DNA of 64,000 nucleotides from Paracoccus limosus (GCF_009711185.1 NZ_WMIF01000018.1:1-64000), one strand, 5' to 3'. Counted from the stretch's first letter, positions 28,168-37,416 are shown. The notes: generated by a model from the letters alone, not told the origin. Translations and numbers: made by a program.

Positions 28168-28833
28168 ATGCGACTTCCCAATGCGATGCGGATCAGGAAT
28201 GCGCTGGAAAATGCCATCGTGCAGGGGCGATACGCCCCCGGCGACCGGCTGGACCCCGAGGCCTTGGCCCGCGAATTCGACTGTTCGCGCACGCCAATCC
28301 GCGAGGCGCTTTACCAGCTGGAATCCTCGGGTCTGGTCAAGGTCATGCCCAAGCGCGGCACATTCGTCACCGCCTGGAGCCCCGAGGAACTGGCCGAGCG
28401 TTTCGAGGTCATGGCCGAGGTCGAGGCCAGCTGCGCCCGCCTTGCCGCCCGCCGCATGAACGAGGCCGAGCTGGCGCGGTTCCAACAGATCCACGAACGC
28501 TGCCGCGCCTTTGCCGAGGCCGGCGACGTCGAGGGCTATTACGCCGAAAACTCGCGCTTTCACCATTGCATCTATGGCGGCACCCATAACGCCTTTCTGG
28601 AACAAGAGGCATCGCGGCTACATGCGATGTTGCAGCCCTATCGCCGGATGCAGCTGCGCGTGCGCGGGCGTCTGGGCGGCTCGCTGCGCGAACATGAGGC
28701 GGTGGTGGCCGCGATCCGGGCCGGCGACGCCGAGGCGGCGGGCCGGGCCCTGCGCGATCATGTCGTCGTGCAGGGCGACCGTTTTCACGACCTGCTGGCG
28801 ATGATGCGGCAGGACGCGGCCGCGCGCGGCTAG
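28168..28833 (+). CDS. matR: GntR-family regulator of malonate utilisation
   Basis: A 221-residue GntR/FCD regulator. The N-terminal winged helix contains LDPEALAREFDCSRTPIREAL (quoted in part: LAREFDCSRTPIREAL, about 31-46). The C-terminal all-helical FCD domain has metal/ligand-type residues in NSRFHHCIYGG and LREHEAVVAAI. It is divergent from matC-matA-matB, the same arrangement as Rhizobium mat loci. The start is the ATG at 28168; an in-frame extension upstream crosses the operator region and was rejected. Confidence 0.85.
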   Translation: MRLPNAMRIRNALENAIVQGRYAPGDRLDPEALAREFDCSRTPIREALYQLESSGLVKVMPKRGTFVTAWSPEELAERFEVMAEVEASCARLAARRMNEAELARFQQIHERCRAFAEAGDVEGYYAENSRFHHCIYGGTHNAFLEQEASRLHAMLQPYRRMQLRVRGRLGGSLREHEAVVAAIRAGDAEAAGRALRDHVVVQGDRFHDLLAMMRQDAAARG

Positions 28834-28840
28834 GCCGGGT

Positions 28841-29725
28841 TCAGCCGGCCAGCGCGTCAAGCCGCGCCAGCGCCTCGGGCGGCAATTGCAGCGCGGCGGC
28901 CGAGATATTGTCGCGCAGATGGCTGCGCCGCGCCGTGCCGGGAATCAGCAGGATGTTCGGGCTGCGCTGCAACAGCCATGCCAGCGCCACCGCCTGCGGC
29001 GATTGCCCCAGCCCCGCCGCAACCTCGTTCAGCGTGGCGTCCTGCAGCGGCGTAAAGCCGCCCAGCGGGAAATAGGGCACATAGGCGATGCCATCGGCCT
29101 CAAGCGCGTCGATCATGGCATCATCGGCGCGCTGCACCAGATTGTAATGGTTCTGCACGCAGGCGATGGGCGCGATCTCGCGCGCGCGGGCCAATTGCTC
29201 GGCGCTGACCGTGCTGATGCCGATATGGCCGATCAGCCCCTCGTCGCGCATCTCGCACATGGTGCGCATCGGCTCAAGCACGTCATCCTCGGGGCCGCCC
29301 ATGCGCAGATTGACTAAGGGCAGCTGCGACAGGCCCAGCCGGTCCAGATTGTCCTGAACCGAGCGGCGCAGGAAATCCGCGCTGCGCTCAAGGATCCAGT
29401 CGCCCTTGTCGTCGCGCCATGCGCCGATCTTGGTCACCAGCACCAGCCCGTCGGGATAGGGATAAAGCGCCTCGCGGATCAGCCGGTTGGTGACATGCGG
29501 GCCATAGAAATCGCTGGTGTCGATGTGATCGACGCCCAGGGCCACCGCCTCGCGCAGGACGGCATGGGCCTCGTCGGGGTCGGCAGGCTCGCCAAAGACA
29601 TGCGGGCCGGCCAGCTGCATCGCACCATAGCCCATGCGGTTCACGCTGATCGCGCTGCCGGCAAAGGTAAAGCGCCCGGCGGCAGCGGCCGGATGGACGC
29701 CGGCATTGGGAACGGGATTGGTCAT
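28841..29725 (-). CDS. pdxI: Aldo/keto reductase, pyridoxal reductase PdxI (YdbC) type
   Basis: A 294-residue NADPH-dependent aldo/keto reductase. The N-terminal segment VNRMGYGAMQLAGPHVFG and HIDTSDFYGPHVTN closely resemble E. coli YdbC/PdxI, which reduces pyridoxal to pyridoxine. The AKR residues Asp, Tyr (DTSDFYG) and Lys (VTKIG) are visible. The usual catalytic-His strand reads VNLRM, as in this subgroup. RBS AGGAGAG precedes the ATG at 29725. It ends 8 nt from the convergent matR and seems unrelated to malonate. Confidence 0.85.
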   Translation of the reverse strand: MTNPVPNAGVHPAAAAGRFTFAGSAISVNRMGYGAMQLAGPHVFGEPADPDEAHAVLREAVALGVDHIDTSDFYGPHVTNRLIREALYPYPDGLVLVTKIGAWRDDKGDWILERSADFLRRSVQDNLDRLGLSQLPLVNLRMGGPEDDVLEPMRTMCEMRDEGLIGHIGISTVSAEQLARAREIAPIACVQNHYNLVQRADDAMIDALEADGIAYVPYFPLGGFTPLQDATLNEVAAGLGQSPQAVALAWLLQRSPNILLIPGTARRSHLRDNISAAALQLPPEALARLDALAG

Positions 29726-29849
29726 CGCGGCTCTCCTGTGATGCGGTCCTTGGGATATGGCACCGCCGGGGGCGGGTGATAATCCCCGCCGGCATCGAAA
29801 CATCCCGCAGGCCCGATGCGGAATGCCCCCAATGCAGAATGCCCGGGGC

Positions 29850-30617
29850 TCAGCCCGGGTTCCCGCCGCCGGTCAGCAGGGCCAGCGCGCCGGGCAGGCG
29901 CAGCCCGTGGCGAAACCGCCCCTCGCGCAGAAAGATCAGCACCTGCGCCATCACCACCGGATTGTTCATCAAAAAGGTATGGCTGGCATGGACCACCAGA
30001 TGATCGCGCATCCCGGCTAGCCGCGTGCTTTCGACCGAGACCTTGCCGTCATTGGCGCCCGGGATCGGCGCCGACAGCAGCGGGTTCAGCGAGATATCCC
30101 CCGCGATGATGCCCAAGGGGTAATCGGCCGGCGGCAGCCGGCGCGGCAGGCTGGCGGGATCGGTGCCCAGCTCGGCCCCGGCCGGGCCGTTCAACAGCCG
30201 AAACAGCGCCCAATCGCCATATTCGTCCACGATCTCCGAGCCCTTGTTCGGCGGCGCCAGCATCACCACCCGCCCCAGCCGCACCGGCGGCCGCCGCGCC
30301 AGCCATGCGCGCAGCAGGATGCCGCCCATGGAATGGGTGACGAAATCGACGCGCGACGGGCCGCAATCGGCCACCGCGCGATCGACATGGCCCAGAAGCT
30401 CCTCGATCCGGGCGTGGGTCGAGGGGTAAGAGTGGTTCACGACCCGGTAGCCCGCACCCTCCAGCACCTCCTCGAGCAGCGTGAACGAGGCATCGCTGCG
30501 CGCCAGCCCATGCAGCAGCACGACGCAATCCTGCGCCTGCGCCGGCGCGGCCAGCAGCCCCAGCAGCAGCGCGCCGCGCGCCAGAATCCGGCGTGGCAGT
30601 TTCGGCATGGCGGTCAT
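29850..30617 (-). CDS. Secreted alpha/beta hydrolase (lipase/PGAP1-like)
   Basis: A 255-residue hydrolase with a signal peptide ending in AQAQ (about 26-29). The oxyanion loop is LLHGLAR (34-40) and the nucleophile elbow THSMGG has Ser96. [12 protein letters not shown] resembles the triacylglycerol-lipase/PGAP1-like group, and the C-terminal His is probably in HASHTFLM. The ATG at 30617 has an AAAGGAGG ribosome-binding site. The same frame stays open for another 1.8 kb upstream, but that extension runs antisense through the next operon and is not coding. The substrate is unknown. Confidence 0.82.
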   Translation of the reverse strand: MTAMPKLPRRILARGALLLGLLAAPAQAQDCVVLLHGLARSDASFTLLEEVLEGAGYRVVNHSYPSTHARIEELLGHVDRAVADCGPSRVDFVTHSMGGILLRAWLARRPPVRLGRVVMLAPPNKGSEIVDEYGDWALFRLLNGPAGAELGTDPASLPRRLPPADYPLGIIAGDISLNPLLSAPIPGANDGKVSVESTRLAGMRDHLVVHASHTFLMNNPVVMAQVLIFLREGRFRHGLRLPGALALLTGGGNPG

Positions 30618-30800
30618 CGGGCGCCTCCTTTCCGGGGGTCGATCCTGCGCCAAAGTCGCGGCGGATCGCAAGCGCCCGCGCCCTTGCGTTAACTTTGCCT
30701 TAAAATACAACTTCAGACCGGTTGACGAATATGTTGATTGATCTTCATTCCCAAGAGTGCCCGAATCCGTCTTTCTTGCTTTTCCTGTTCCGAGGTTCCC

Positions 30801-32228
30801 GTGATTGCGCGCCTGAAATCCATTTTCCGCTCGGACGCCTTCGTGCCGTCGATGTCCGTCTTTCCCAGCATCGACACCAAGGCCATCGCCGGGGCGCTGA
30901 AATTGCAGGAACAGGGCCGCGACCGTGGCCTGCACAACCAGCCCCCGCCCGATGCTGCGGGCTTTGACCATGTCGAAACCGGCATCATCGAAAAGGTCGA
31001 AGAGCTGCGCCGCAAAGGGCTGGAAAACTATGAAAACAACCGCCGCGTCTATAACGAGCGGCTGGCGCGGGCCGGGCAGGCCTCGAAAGAGGTCGATATC
31101 GCCGCCGGCGCCGCGCGCAACGATTTCGGCGCGCTGGTGCAGGTCTGGCGTTCGCGCATCGTGGCGGCGCGCGAACGGCTGAACGAAAGCTACAACTGGC
31201 GCAACCGCTATCGCCAGATCCACCGGCTGGAACGGCCGGCCAACGAATTCCACGGCTGGGTGAATGTCATCGCGCTGGCGCTGATCCTGATCGTGCTGGA
31301 AGCCGGGATGAACAGCTATCTGTTCTCCAAGGGCAATGAATTCGGCCTGCTGGGCGGGCTGCTGGTCGCGGTGATCGTGTCGCTGGTCAATGTCGGCGGC
31401 TCGCTGCTGCTGGGTTATCTGGCGCGCTACATGAACCGGCGCAACCCGCTGGCCAAGCTGATGGGGCTGGGCGCGCTGGCGCTGTGGCTGGGCCTGGCCG
31501 GGGCGCTGAACCTTGCCGTGGCGCATTTCCGCGACGGGCTGGAACGCGGCCTCGTCTGGGCCGAGGCGGCGGCGCAGGCGGTGCCGGGGCTGATCGCGCG
31601 CCCGCTGGAACTGGCCTCGCTGGAAAGCTGGCTGCTGGTGGGGCTGGGGGCGCTGATCTCGGTTCTCGCCTTCCGCAAGGGCTGGCACACCGACGACCCC
31701 TATCCCGGCTACGGACCGGTCGAGCGCAATCTGGAACAAGCCCGGCTGCGCTATGAAGAGGAATTGCACGCCGCGCTGGAGGATCTGCAAAAGCGCCGCG
31801 ACGAGGCCATCGAGGAATTGCAGGACGCCAATGAACAGGTCCGCGACGGCATCACCGAGGCGGTGGATGCGCTGTTCGGCCAGTCCAGCCTTGGCGCGCA
31901 TCTGCGGGCGTTTCTGGAGCAATGCGACCTCAAGGTCGCGCATCTGCTGGCGATCTATCGCGACGCGAACCTTGCGCAGCGCACCCAGCCGGCGCCCGCC
32001 GCCTTCAACACGCCCTATGCCTTTCCCGCCTTCGCCCCCGAGGCCATCGACGCCAGCCGCCGCCTGACCGCCGAGGCCGAGGCCGAGCGCGTCAAGGCCA
32101 CCGTCGAAACCGCGATCAGCGAGATCTTCGATCAGTTCGAAACCGCGCGCCAGCAATTCAGCGTCACTGATGACGTCGAACTGGACGGGCCCAAGCCCGG
32201 ACGGGCCGGACGCGGCGAGGCCGCGTGA
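30801..32228 (+). CDS. Four-helix membrane protein with flanking coiled coils, first gene of a motor-like operon
   Basis: About 475 residues if the GTG at 30801 is the start (GAGG 5 nt upstream); a TTG 21 codons earlier is possible. Residues 60-145 are charged and helical ([20 protein letters not shown]), probably coiled coil. Four hydrophobic helices follow at about 152-175, 182-209, 219-243 and 271-291, then a second charged coiled-coil region (306-350, [21 protein letters not shown] in part) and a long soluble tail. No enzymatic motif is seen. It is coupled to the next gene by a TGATG overlap, so it is probably a structural part of a membrane complex with the vWA-like, MotA-like and MotB-like proteins. 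I do not recognise the family. Confidence 0.75.
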   Translation: MIARLKSIFRSDAFVPSMSVFPSIDTKAIAGALKLQEQGRDRGLHNQPPPDAAGFDHVETGIIEKVEELRRKGLENYENNRRVYNERLARAGQASKEVDIAAGAARNDFGALVQVWRSRIVAARERLNESYNWRNRYRQIHRLERPANEFHGWVNVIALALILIVLEAGMNSYLFSKGNEFGLLGGLLVAVIVSLVNVGGSLLLGYLARYMNRRNPLAKLMGLGALALWLGLAGALNLAVAHFRDGLERGLVWAEAAAQAVPGLIARPLELASLESWLLVGLGALISVLAFRKGWHTDDPYPGYGPVERNLEQARLRYEEELHAALEDLQKRRDEAIEELQDANEQVRDGITEAVDALFGQSSLGAHLRAFLEQCDLKVAHLLAIYRDANLAQRTQPAPAAFNTPYAFPAFAPEAIDASRRLTAEAEAERVKATVETAISEIFDQFETARQQFSVTDDVELDGPKPGRAGRGEAA

Positions 32229-33067
32229 TGGCCCGCAGCAGCAGAACCAGCCGGCGCAGCCGCAGCGGCGCCCGCCGGCGCGCGACCCGGCGCGGACCTT
32301 CGGCGCTGTTGATTCTGGGCGCGGCGGCGGCGCTGGCGGTGCTGGCGGGGCTGTTCCTGCTGCAGCGCCAGACCGAGGAACAGATGGCCGTCGATCCCGA
32401 CACGCTGTGCCCAACCGGCGGCCCGCGCGCCATGGTGGCGATTCTGGTCGATGTGACCGACCCGCTGGCCCCGGCACAGGCGATGAAGCTGCGCGAATAT
32501 GTCCGGCGCGAGGTCGATCAGGCCGAAACCGGGACCGAATTCTCGCTGGGCATGGTGTCGGATGACGCCAGCCGGCTTGGGGCGCAGGTGGCGCTCTGCA
32601 AGCCGCATTCCGGCGCCGATGTCAGCCAGCTGAACCAGAACGTGCGCCTTGTCGAAAGCCGCTACGAGGACCGGTTCCTGAAGCCGCTGAACGGGCTGTT
32701 CGAGCAGATGATCGCCGCCTCGAACGCCAAGCAATCGCCGATCATGGAGGCGCTGCAGGCGCTGATCGGCGACACGCCCGGTTTCGTCACCTTCGACGGG
32801 CCGAAACGGGTGATCCTTGTTTCGGACCTGCTGCAACATTCCGATGCGATGAGCTTTTATCGCGGTCAGGACTGGCAGGGTTTCGCCGCCTCGCCCACCG
32901 CGCAGCGCCTGTCGCAAAGTCTGGGCGGCGCGCAGGTCGAGCTGTACCTGATCCCGCGCCCCTCGGGCTTCAAGGGCGATCCGGCCGCCGTCGAGGATTT
33001 CTGGATCCGCTATTTCGATCATCAGGGCGCCGGCCTGCCGGTGGTCCACAGGCTGGGGGATCTGTAA
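32228..33067 (+). CDS. Membrane-anchored vWA-like protein
   Basis: A 279-residue protein with an Arg-rich cytoplasmic N-terminus (12 Arg in the first 22 residues), one transmembrane helix (about 25-45) and a periplasmic domain. The first strand of that domain, [12 protein letters not shown] (69-80), ends in Asp75-x-x-Asp78. This resembles the first strand and partial metal site of von Willebrand A domains (DxSxS), although the motif is not complete. [12 protein letters not shown] (about 197-208) would be the central strand. The ATG overlaps the preceding stop by one nucleotide. Function is unknown; a sensor or scaffold in the complex is plausible. Confidence 0.75.
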   Translation: MARSSRTSRRSRSGARRRATRRGPSALLILGAAAALAVLAGLFLLQRQTEEQMAVDPDTLCPTGGPRAMVAILVDVTDPLAPAQAMKLREYVRREVDQAETGTEFSLGMVSDDASRLGAQVALCKPHSGADVSQLNQNVRLVESRYEDRFLKPLNGLFEQMIAASNAKQSPIMEALQALIGDTPGFVTFDGPKRVILVSDLLQHSDAMSFYRGQDWQGFAASPTAQRLSQSLGGAQVELYLIPRPSGFKGDPAAVEDFWIRYFDHQGAGLPVVHRLGDL

Positions 33068-33993
33068 TGGCCCGCGCAACCACCCGTCGCATGCACGATG
33101 TCTCGCCCCGCGAATCCTGGGACCGGATCGTACTGCTGCTGGCCTTTGTCGCGGGCGTCGCCGGCGGCATCGCGCTGAAGCTTTCCGGCGTGCATCCGTT
33201 CTGGGCGGCGGGCTATGCCGCGCTGGTGCTGTGCAGCTATGCCTTGCTGACCTATTTCACCACCAATCTGCGCATCGAACCCGAGGCGATCGGCGACAAC
33301 TGCTATTACCTCGGCTTTCTGTTCACGCTGACCAGCCTTGCGGTGACGCTGTATTTCGTCGTCGAATCCGGGGCCGAGGACCGCGCGCGGCTGATCCCCG
33401 AGGTGATCTCGGGCTTTGGCGTGGCGCTGTCCTCGACCATTGTCGGCGTGTTCCTGCGCGTCTTGATGATGCAGTTCCGCGTCGATCTGGTCGCCCGCGA
33501 ACGCGAAACCCGGCTGGAGCTGGACATAGCCTCGCGCGATCTGCGCGAGGAAATGGCCCGCAGCGTGCGGCAGATCAAATCCTTTACCATCGAGGCGCTG
33601 CAACATGCCAGCGAACGCGAGGAAGCGATGCGGCGCACCACCGCCGCCATGGTCACCGACATCCGCGAACAGATGGGCCAGACCACGGAAATCGTGAACG
33701 ACGCGCTGCGCGAGGCCGCACAGGCGCAGGCCAGCGCCGCCATCACCGCCATCCGCGACAGCGTGACCGAGGCCGCGCAGGGCCTGCTGAACACTGCGCA
33801 GGCCGCCGAATCCGGGCTGGAGGCCGATGCCAATGCCGCCCATGTCGCCCGGCTGCGCGCGACCGAGCGCATGACCCGCAGCGCATTGGCCGTCGAGGCC
33901 GCCTGCACGCGGCTTGCCGAACAGGCGGCGGTGCTGGGCACGGCGCTGGACCGCGCCTCGGCCCGGCTGGAGGCGGGCGACCGCCATGCGTGA
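33067..33993 (+). CDS. MotA/ExbB/ZorA-like proton-channel family protein with cytoplasmic tail
   Basis: A 308-residue protein with four predicted helices (about 21-38, 43-64, 80-99, 114-134) and a long charged helical tail (138-308). The pair LGFLFTLTSLAVTLYF (82-97) and PEVISGFGVALSSTIVGVFL (111-130) resembles the last two helices of MotA/TolQ/ExbB/ZorA stators, where LGTxxG and ALxTTxxG segments line the channel. The tail resembles, on a smaller scale, the cytoplasmic tail of ZorA. TAATG couples it to the gene before and an 8-nt overlap to the OmpA-domain gene after. The channel assignment is by pattern only. Confidence 0.7.
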   Translation: MARATTRRMHDVSPRESWDRIVLLLAFVAGVAGGIALKLSGVHPFWAAGYAALVLCSYALLTYFTTNLRIEPEAIGDNCYYLGFLFTLTSLAVTLYFVVESGAEDRARLIPEVISGFGVALSSTIVGVFLRVLMMQFRVDLVARERETRLELDIASRDLREEMARSVRQIKSFTIEALQHASEREEAMRRTTAAMVTDIREQMGQTTEIVNDALREAAQAQASAAITAIRDSVTEAAQGLLNTAQAAESGLEADANAAHVARLRATERMTRSALAVEAACTRLAEQAAVLGTALDRASARLEAGDRHA

Positions 33994-35071
33994 ACCGGGC
34001 GCCGCCCGCGGCTTTGACCGCAATTACAAGCGCGGCGCCGTCATGGGCCTGACCGTGGCCGAGGCCTTTATCCTGCTGGCCTTTTGCCTGCTCCTGCTCT
34101 TCAGCTGGTGGCAGGTCGAAACCGAACGCAAAAGCCTGGTCGCCGCCGATGAGATCGCGCATCTGACCGATGCGCAAAAGGCCGAGATCGTCGCCGGCCT
34201 GTCGGATGGCACCTTCCAGATGGCCAATACGCTGCGCCATGAAATGACCCGCGCCGGCCTGCCGGTCGCTGGCCCCGAGGCGGTGGCCGATGCCAAGGCC
34301 TTCTCGCGGTTCATGTCGGAACAGGATCTGAAACGGCTGATGCAAGGCGCGGCGGAACTGCCGCCCGAGACGCGGCTGCGGCTGGCCGATACGGTCGAGG
34401 TGGGCGACGCCCGCCGGCTGGCGCAGGCCATGGACCGCATCGAGGCCGAGACCCCGGTCGAGGATCCGACACAGCGCATCTCGCAGCGGTTGGCACAGGC
34501 CGACGCGGCCGAGCGCCAGTTGGTCGAGACCTTGCAGGACCGGCTGGGCGGCACCATCCGCGCTGCCGGCGGCTCGATCGGCGCCGATGGCGCGATCAGC
34601 CTGCCGCAATCGGTGCTGTTCGAGGTCAATGACGACAAGGTCAAGAATCCCGCCTTTCTGCGCGATTTTTGCGCGCCCTGGCTGCAGACCCTGCGCCAGT
34701 CCGGGGTGGACATCTCGGAGCTGAAGATCGAGGGCCATGCCTCATCCGAAGGGCCGCCCGGCGCCAGCCCGGAACGCGCCTATCTTTACAACCTCGACCT
34801 GTCGCAGCGCCGGGCGCAAAACGCGCTGCGCGTCTGTCTGAACGCGGTCGAGAATGCACCGGTGCAGGCCTGGGCGCGCGATCACCTGACGGCGGTGGGC
34901 TATTCCTCGAACCGGCTGATCCGCGACCCGGATGGGGCCGAGAACCGCGACGCCTCGCGCCGGGTGATGTTCTCGGCCGCGGTGGACCGCAAGCAGCTTC
35001 TGGACCAGATTCAGGACGACATCGCCCGCGACGACCCGGCGCGACCGACCCACCGGCCCGCCCAACCCTAG
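33986..35071 (+). CDS. MotB/ZorB-like protein with OmpA-type peptidoglycan-binding domain
   Basis: A 361-residue protein with a basic N-terminus, one transmembrane helix (about 18-41) and a periplasmic region ending in an OmpA-like domain. The helix carries an acidic residue, Glu26 (LTVAEAFILLAF), near where MotB and ZorB carry the ion-accepting Asp. The OmpA domain shows LFEVNDDKVK (211-220), IEGHASSEG (248-256) and NLDLSQRRAQNAL (269-281), the last two matching the peptidoglycan-contact motifs. It pairs with the MotA-like gene just upstream. No flagellar genes are near, so a flagellar stator is unlikely. A ZorAB-like or other envelope-spanning motor is more plausible. Confidence 0.78.
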   Translation: MREPGAARGFDRNYKRGAVMGLTVAEAFILLAFCLLLLFSWWQVETERKSLVAADEIAHLTDAQKAEIVAGLSDGTFQMANTLRHEMTRAGLPVAGPEAVADAKAFSRFMSEQDLKRLMQGAAELPPETRLRLADTVEVGDARRLAQAMDRIEAETPVEDPTQRISQRLAQADAAERQLVETLQDRLGGTIRAAGGSIGADGAISLPQSVLFEVNDDKVKNPAFLRDFCAPWLQTLRQSGVDISELKIEGHASSEGPPGASPERAYLYNLDLSQRRAQNALRVCLNAVENAPVQAWARDHLTAVGYSSNRLIRDPDGAENRDASRRVMFSAAVDRKQLLDQIQDDIARDDPARPTHRPAQP

Positions 35072-35113
35072 GCGGAACCGCCCCGCCGCGTTCCGCCGGA
35101 TGCGGAGCGTGCC

Positions 35114-35440
35114 ATGACCCATCGCCAGATCGCGGCCTTGATCCTTGCCGGGATGATGGGGCTCTTTGTCAGGGGGCGGCTGCGCTATGATCTGGTGGCG
35201 CTTCTGGCCTCGCTGGCGGCGAGCACCGTCAAACCGCACCAGGCCTTCAGCGGCTTCAGCGATGATATCGTCATCATCGTCGGATCCGCACTGGTGGTCA
35301 GCGCCGCCGTGGGGCCTTCGGGCATCATCGAAACCGCGATGAATTGGCTGGCGCGGCGTGTCACCGGGCTGGGCGCACCGCTGAGCCTTTTGGTCGTGCT
35401 GGTCGACACGCCGCTGATCCTTGCCGTCTGGGGCAGTTGA
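35114..35440 (+). pseudogene. SLC13/CitT-type permease, N-terminal fragment
   Basis: 108 codons from an ATG with a GGAG ribosome-binding site to TGA at 35438-35440. The sequence RLRYDLVALLASLAA and AFSGFSDDIVIIVGSALVVSAAV matches the beginning of SLC13-type anion permeases that also carry TrkA-C domains, which are usually near 590 residues. It stops after the third hydrophobic segment (DTPLILAVWGS), and no frame in the next 344 bp continues the family. It is probably a broken gene left by a rearrangement, 42 nt after the motor-like operon. Confidence 0.7.
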
Positions 35441-35784
35441 TCGGGCTGGGTCCCGGGGGAACAGCGCGGCGCTATCGCTCGCTCTGAGCGGCGGGAGCCA
35501 CCGGCGTTGCCACCCGCTGCGGGTGCGGGACCAAGCGGCATGGGGGCCGACACCATCCAGCTGCGATGTGGCGCCCCCCAAAACACACCTGGCTTTGGTC
35601 ATGCGCCCGCAGCGGCCCTAAGCGCCTTCGGCGGCACACCCACCGCCAGCGGTCGCCCACGCGCGCCGTCACACCATCGTGGCGGGCCCACCCCCACAGG
35701 CCACGCCCCAAAGACTGGCGCCCCCTGCGCAATCTCGTGCAAATGCACAGGCGCAACCACCTGCCCCGGCACCACCCAAGCGCC
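35441..35784. other. Unassigned 344-bp region after the permease fragment
   Basis: This stretch lies between the truncated permease and the stop codon of the Na/Pi cotransporter. Open frames run through it on both strands, but their translations are Pro/Gly/Arg-rich and I recognise none. I see no terminal inverted repeats, tRNA or clear terminator. It may be the remnant of an inserted or deleted element, since it begins where the permease loses family similarity. Confidence 0.5.
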
Positions 35785-37416
35785 CTACCCCGAACGCAGG
35801 CGGCTTTCGATCAGCAGCCCCTCCTCGTCCAGAATCGGATGCGCGACCGAGACCAGATGCGCGTTGATCCGCTTGAGGTCGCGCAACATGTCCAGATGCA
35901 GCGACGAGGTTTCGCGGCTGGCGGGATGGCCTTCGCGCAGGCGGATCAGGTGCTTCTTGGCGGATTGCCGTTCAAGGTTGCGGATCTCGACCTTGATCTC
36001 CATCAGGCGACGGGCCATGTCGCGGTCGCGGCTTAGAAACACAGTCTGCGCCAGCCGCAGGTTTTCCTGCGTGGCAACGAACAGCGTGTCCAGTTCCGCA
36101 TAGCCGGGATCGGAAAAGCGCAGGCCCAGCCCCACCTTCATCCGCACGGCGGGCGCCAGCCCCTTGTCGATGATGTCGCCAACATGCTCCAGGTTGATCA
36201 CATAATCCAGAATGGTGATCGAGCGGCGGCGGTCGTCCTCGCTGGCGGCGGCACCAAGGCGCGACAGATAGGTCTTGATCTCTTGCTGGCGGCGGTCGAC
36301 GCGGGTTTCGATCTGGGCCACCTCGGCCAAGGGCGCGGTGTCGTTTTCGCGGAATGCCAGCCGGGTCTGGGTCAGCATGCGCTGCACGGAATCGCCCACC
36401 GCCAGCACCTCGCGGCTGGCCCCGGTCAGCGCCAGCAAGGGCGTGGCCAGCGCGCTGTCGTCCAGCCAGGCCGGGCCCGGTTCGGCGCCGGCATCGTCGT
36501 CATCCGGCACCAAGCGCTGCAAAAGCCGCCCCAGCGGCCCGGCCAGCGGTGAGGCCAGCGCCGCCAGTGCCAGATTGAAGGCCAGATGCGCCTCGACCGC
36601 CAGCCCGCCGCTGGGCAGTGGCAGAGCCGCAAGCGCGGTGCCCGCCACCCCCGCCAGCGGCAGTGCCAGCACGCAGCCTGTGGCGCGCACGACCAGATTG
36701 CCCAAGGTGACACGGCGCGCAGCCGCCCCAAGCTGCGCCGTGGCCAGAACCGCCGGCACCGCCCCGCCAAGGTTCGCCCCCAGCACCAGCACCACCGTCA
36801 GCCCCGCCGGCAGCACCAGCGAGGCGACCAGCAGAACCGCCGCCAGCGAGGACGAACACATCACCGCGATCAGCGCCGCAAACAGCAATGCCACCGGCCA
36901 TGCCCCATCCAGCAGCGGCAGAAAGGCCGCCACCGCCTGCGATTGCCGCAGCGGCAGCGTCGCCTGTTCCAGCAGCACCAGCGACACCAGCATAAGCCCG
37001 ATGCCGATCAGCGCCCGGCCCAGACCCGAACACAGCGCCGTGCCGCGCCGGCCCAGCACATAGCCCAGAAACAGTAAAAGCGGCGCCAGCGCCTCGACCC
37101 CGGCCGAAACCATCACCGCCGTCAGCGCGGTGCCGATATTGGCCCCCAAAAGCAGCACCTGCGCCATGCGCGCGTCGATCATCCGCCGTTCGACGAACGA
37201 GGCGGTCAGCAGCGCCGTCGCGGTCGAGGATTGCAGGCCCAGCGTCGTGATCACACCCGACAGAAAGGCGCGCGGCCCGGTTCCCGCCCCCTTGCCCATC
37301 GCCATGCGCAGGCGCATGCCAAAGGCATCGGTGACGCCATCGCGCACCAGCCCCAGCCCGAACAGCAACAGGGCGATGGCGCCAGCCAATTGGAAAAACA
37401 CGAGCAGCGAAGCCAT
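35785..37416 (-). CDS. Na+/phosphate cotransporter (NptA/YjbB type) with PhoU-like C-terminal domain
   Basis: A 543-residue protein. The first about 310 residues are membrane-embedded and contain the two QSS-type repeats of the Na/Pi family: TTLGLQSSTATALL (about 57-70) and CSSSLAAVLLVASLVL (about 187-202). The rest is a helical PhoU-like domain. The ATG at 37416, with AAAGGGGG upstream, was preferred over one eight codons earlier. A Pho-box-like repeat lies about 100 bp upstream. The likely role is phosphate import or export by sodium coupling. Confidence 0.88.
   Translation of the reverse strand: MASLLVFFQLAGAIALLLFGLGLVRDGVTDAFGMRLRMAMGKGAGTGPRAFLSGVITTLGLQSSTATALLTASFVERRMIDARMAQVLLLGANIGTALTAVMVSAGVEALAPLLLFLGYVLGRRGTALCSGLGRALIGIGLMLVSLVLLEQATLPLRQSQAVAAFLPLLDGAWPVALLFAALIAVMCSSSLAAVLLVASLVLPAGLTVVLVLGANLGGAVPAVLATAQLGAAARRVTLGNLVVRATGCVLALPLAGVAGTALAALPLPSGGLAVEAHLAFNLALAALASPLAGPLGRLLQRLVPDDDDAGAEPGPAWLDDSALATPLLALTGASREVLAVGDSVQRMLTQTRLAFRENDTAPLAEVAQIETRVDRRQQEIKTYLSRLGAAASEDDRRRSITILDYVINLEHVGDIIDKGLAPAVRMKVGLGLRFSDPGYAELDTLFVATQENLRLAQTVFLSRDRDMARRLMEIKVEIRNLERQSAKKHLIRLREGHPASRETSSLHLDMLRDLKRINAHLVSVAHPILDEEGLLIESRLRSG

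Noticed and set aside
30618..32477. Extension of the secreted hydrolase frame by about 620 codons upstream
   Set aside because: The extension is antisense to the coiled-coil membrane gene. A signal peptide and AAAGGAGG ribosome-binding site mark the real start at 30617.
30801..35071. Calling the motor-like operon a complete Zorya system
   Set aside because: No ZorC, ZorD/helicase or ZorE/nuclease gene is present within or beside it, and the first two genes are not Zorya components I know.
30801..35071. Calling the MotA/MotB-like pair a flagellar stator
   Set aside because: No flagellar gene is in the window, the MotA-like protein lacks the large MotA cytoplasmic loop between helices 2 and 3, and two unrelated membrane proteins are coupled to it.
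35507..36103. Plus-strand open frames spanning the unassigned region and the end of the Na/Pi gene
   Set aside because: Pro/Ser/Arg-rich translations with no motif, running antisense into a recognised gene.
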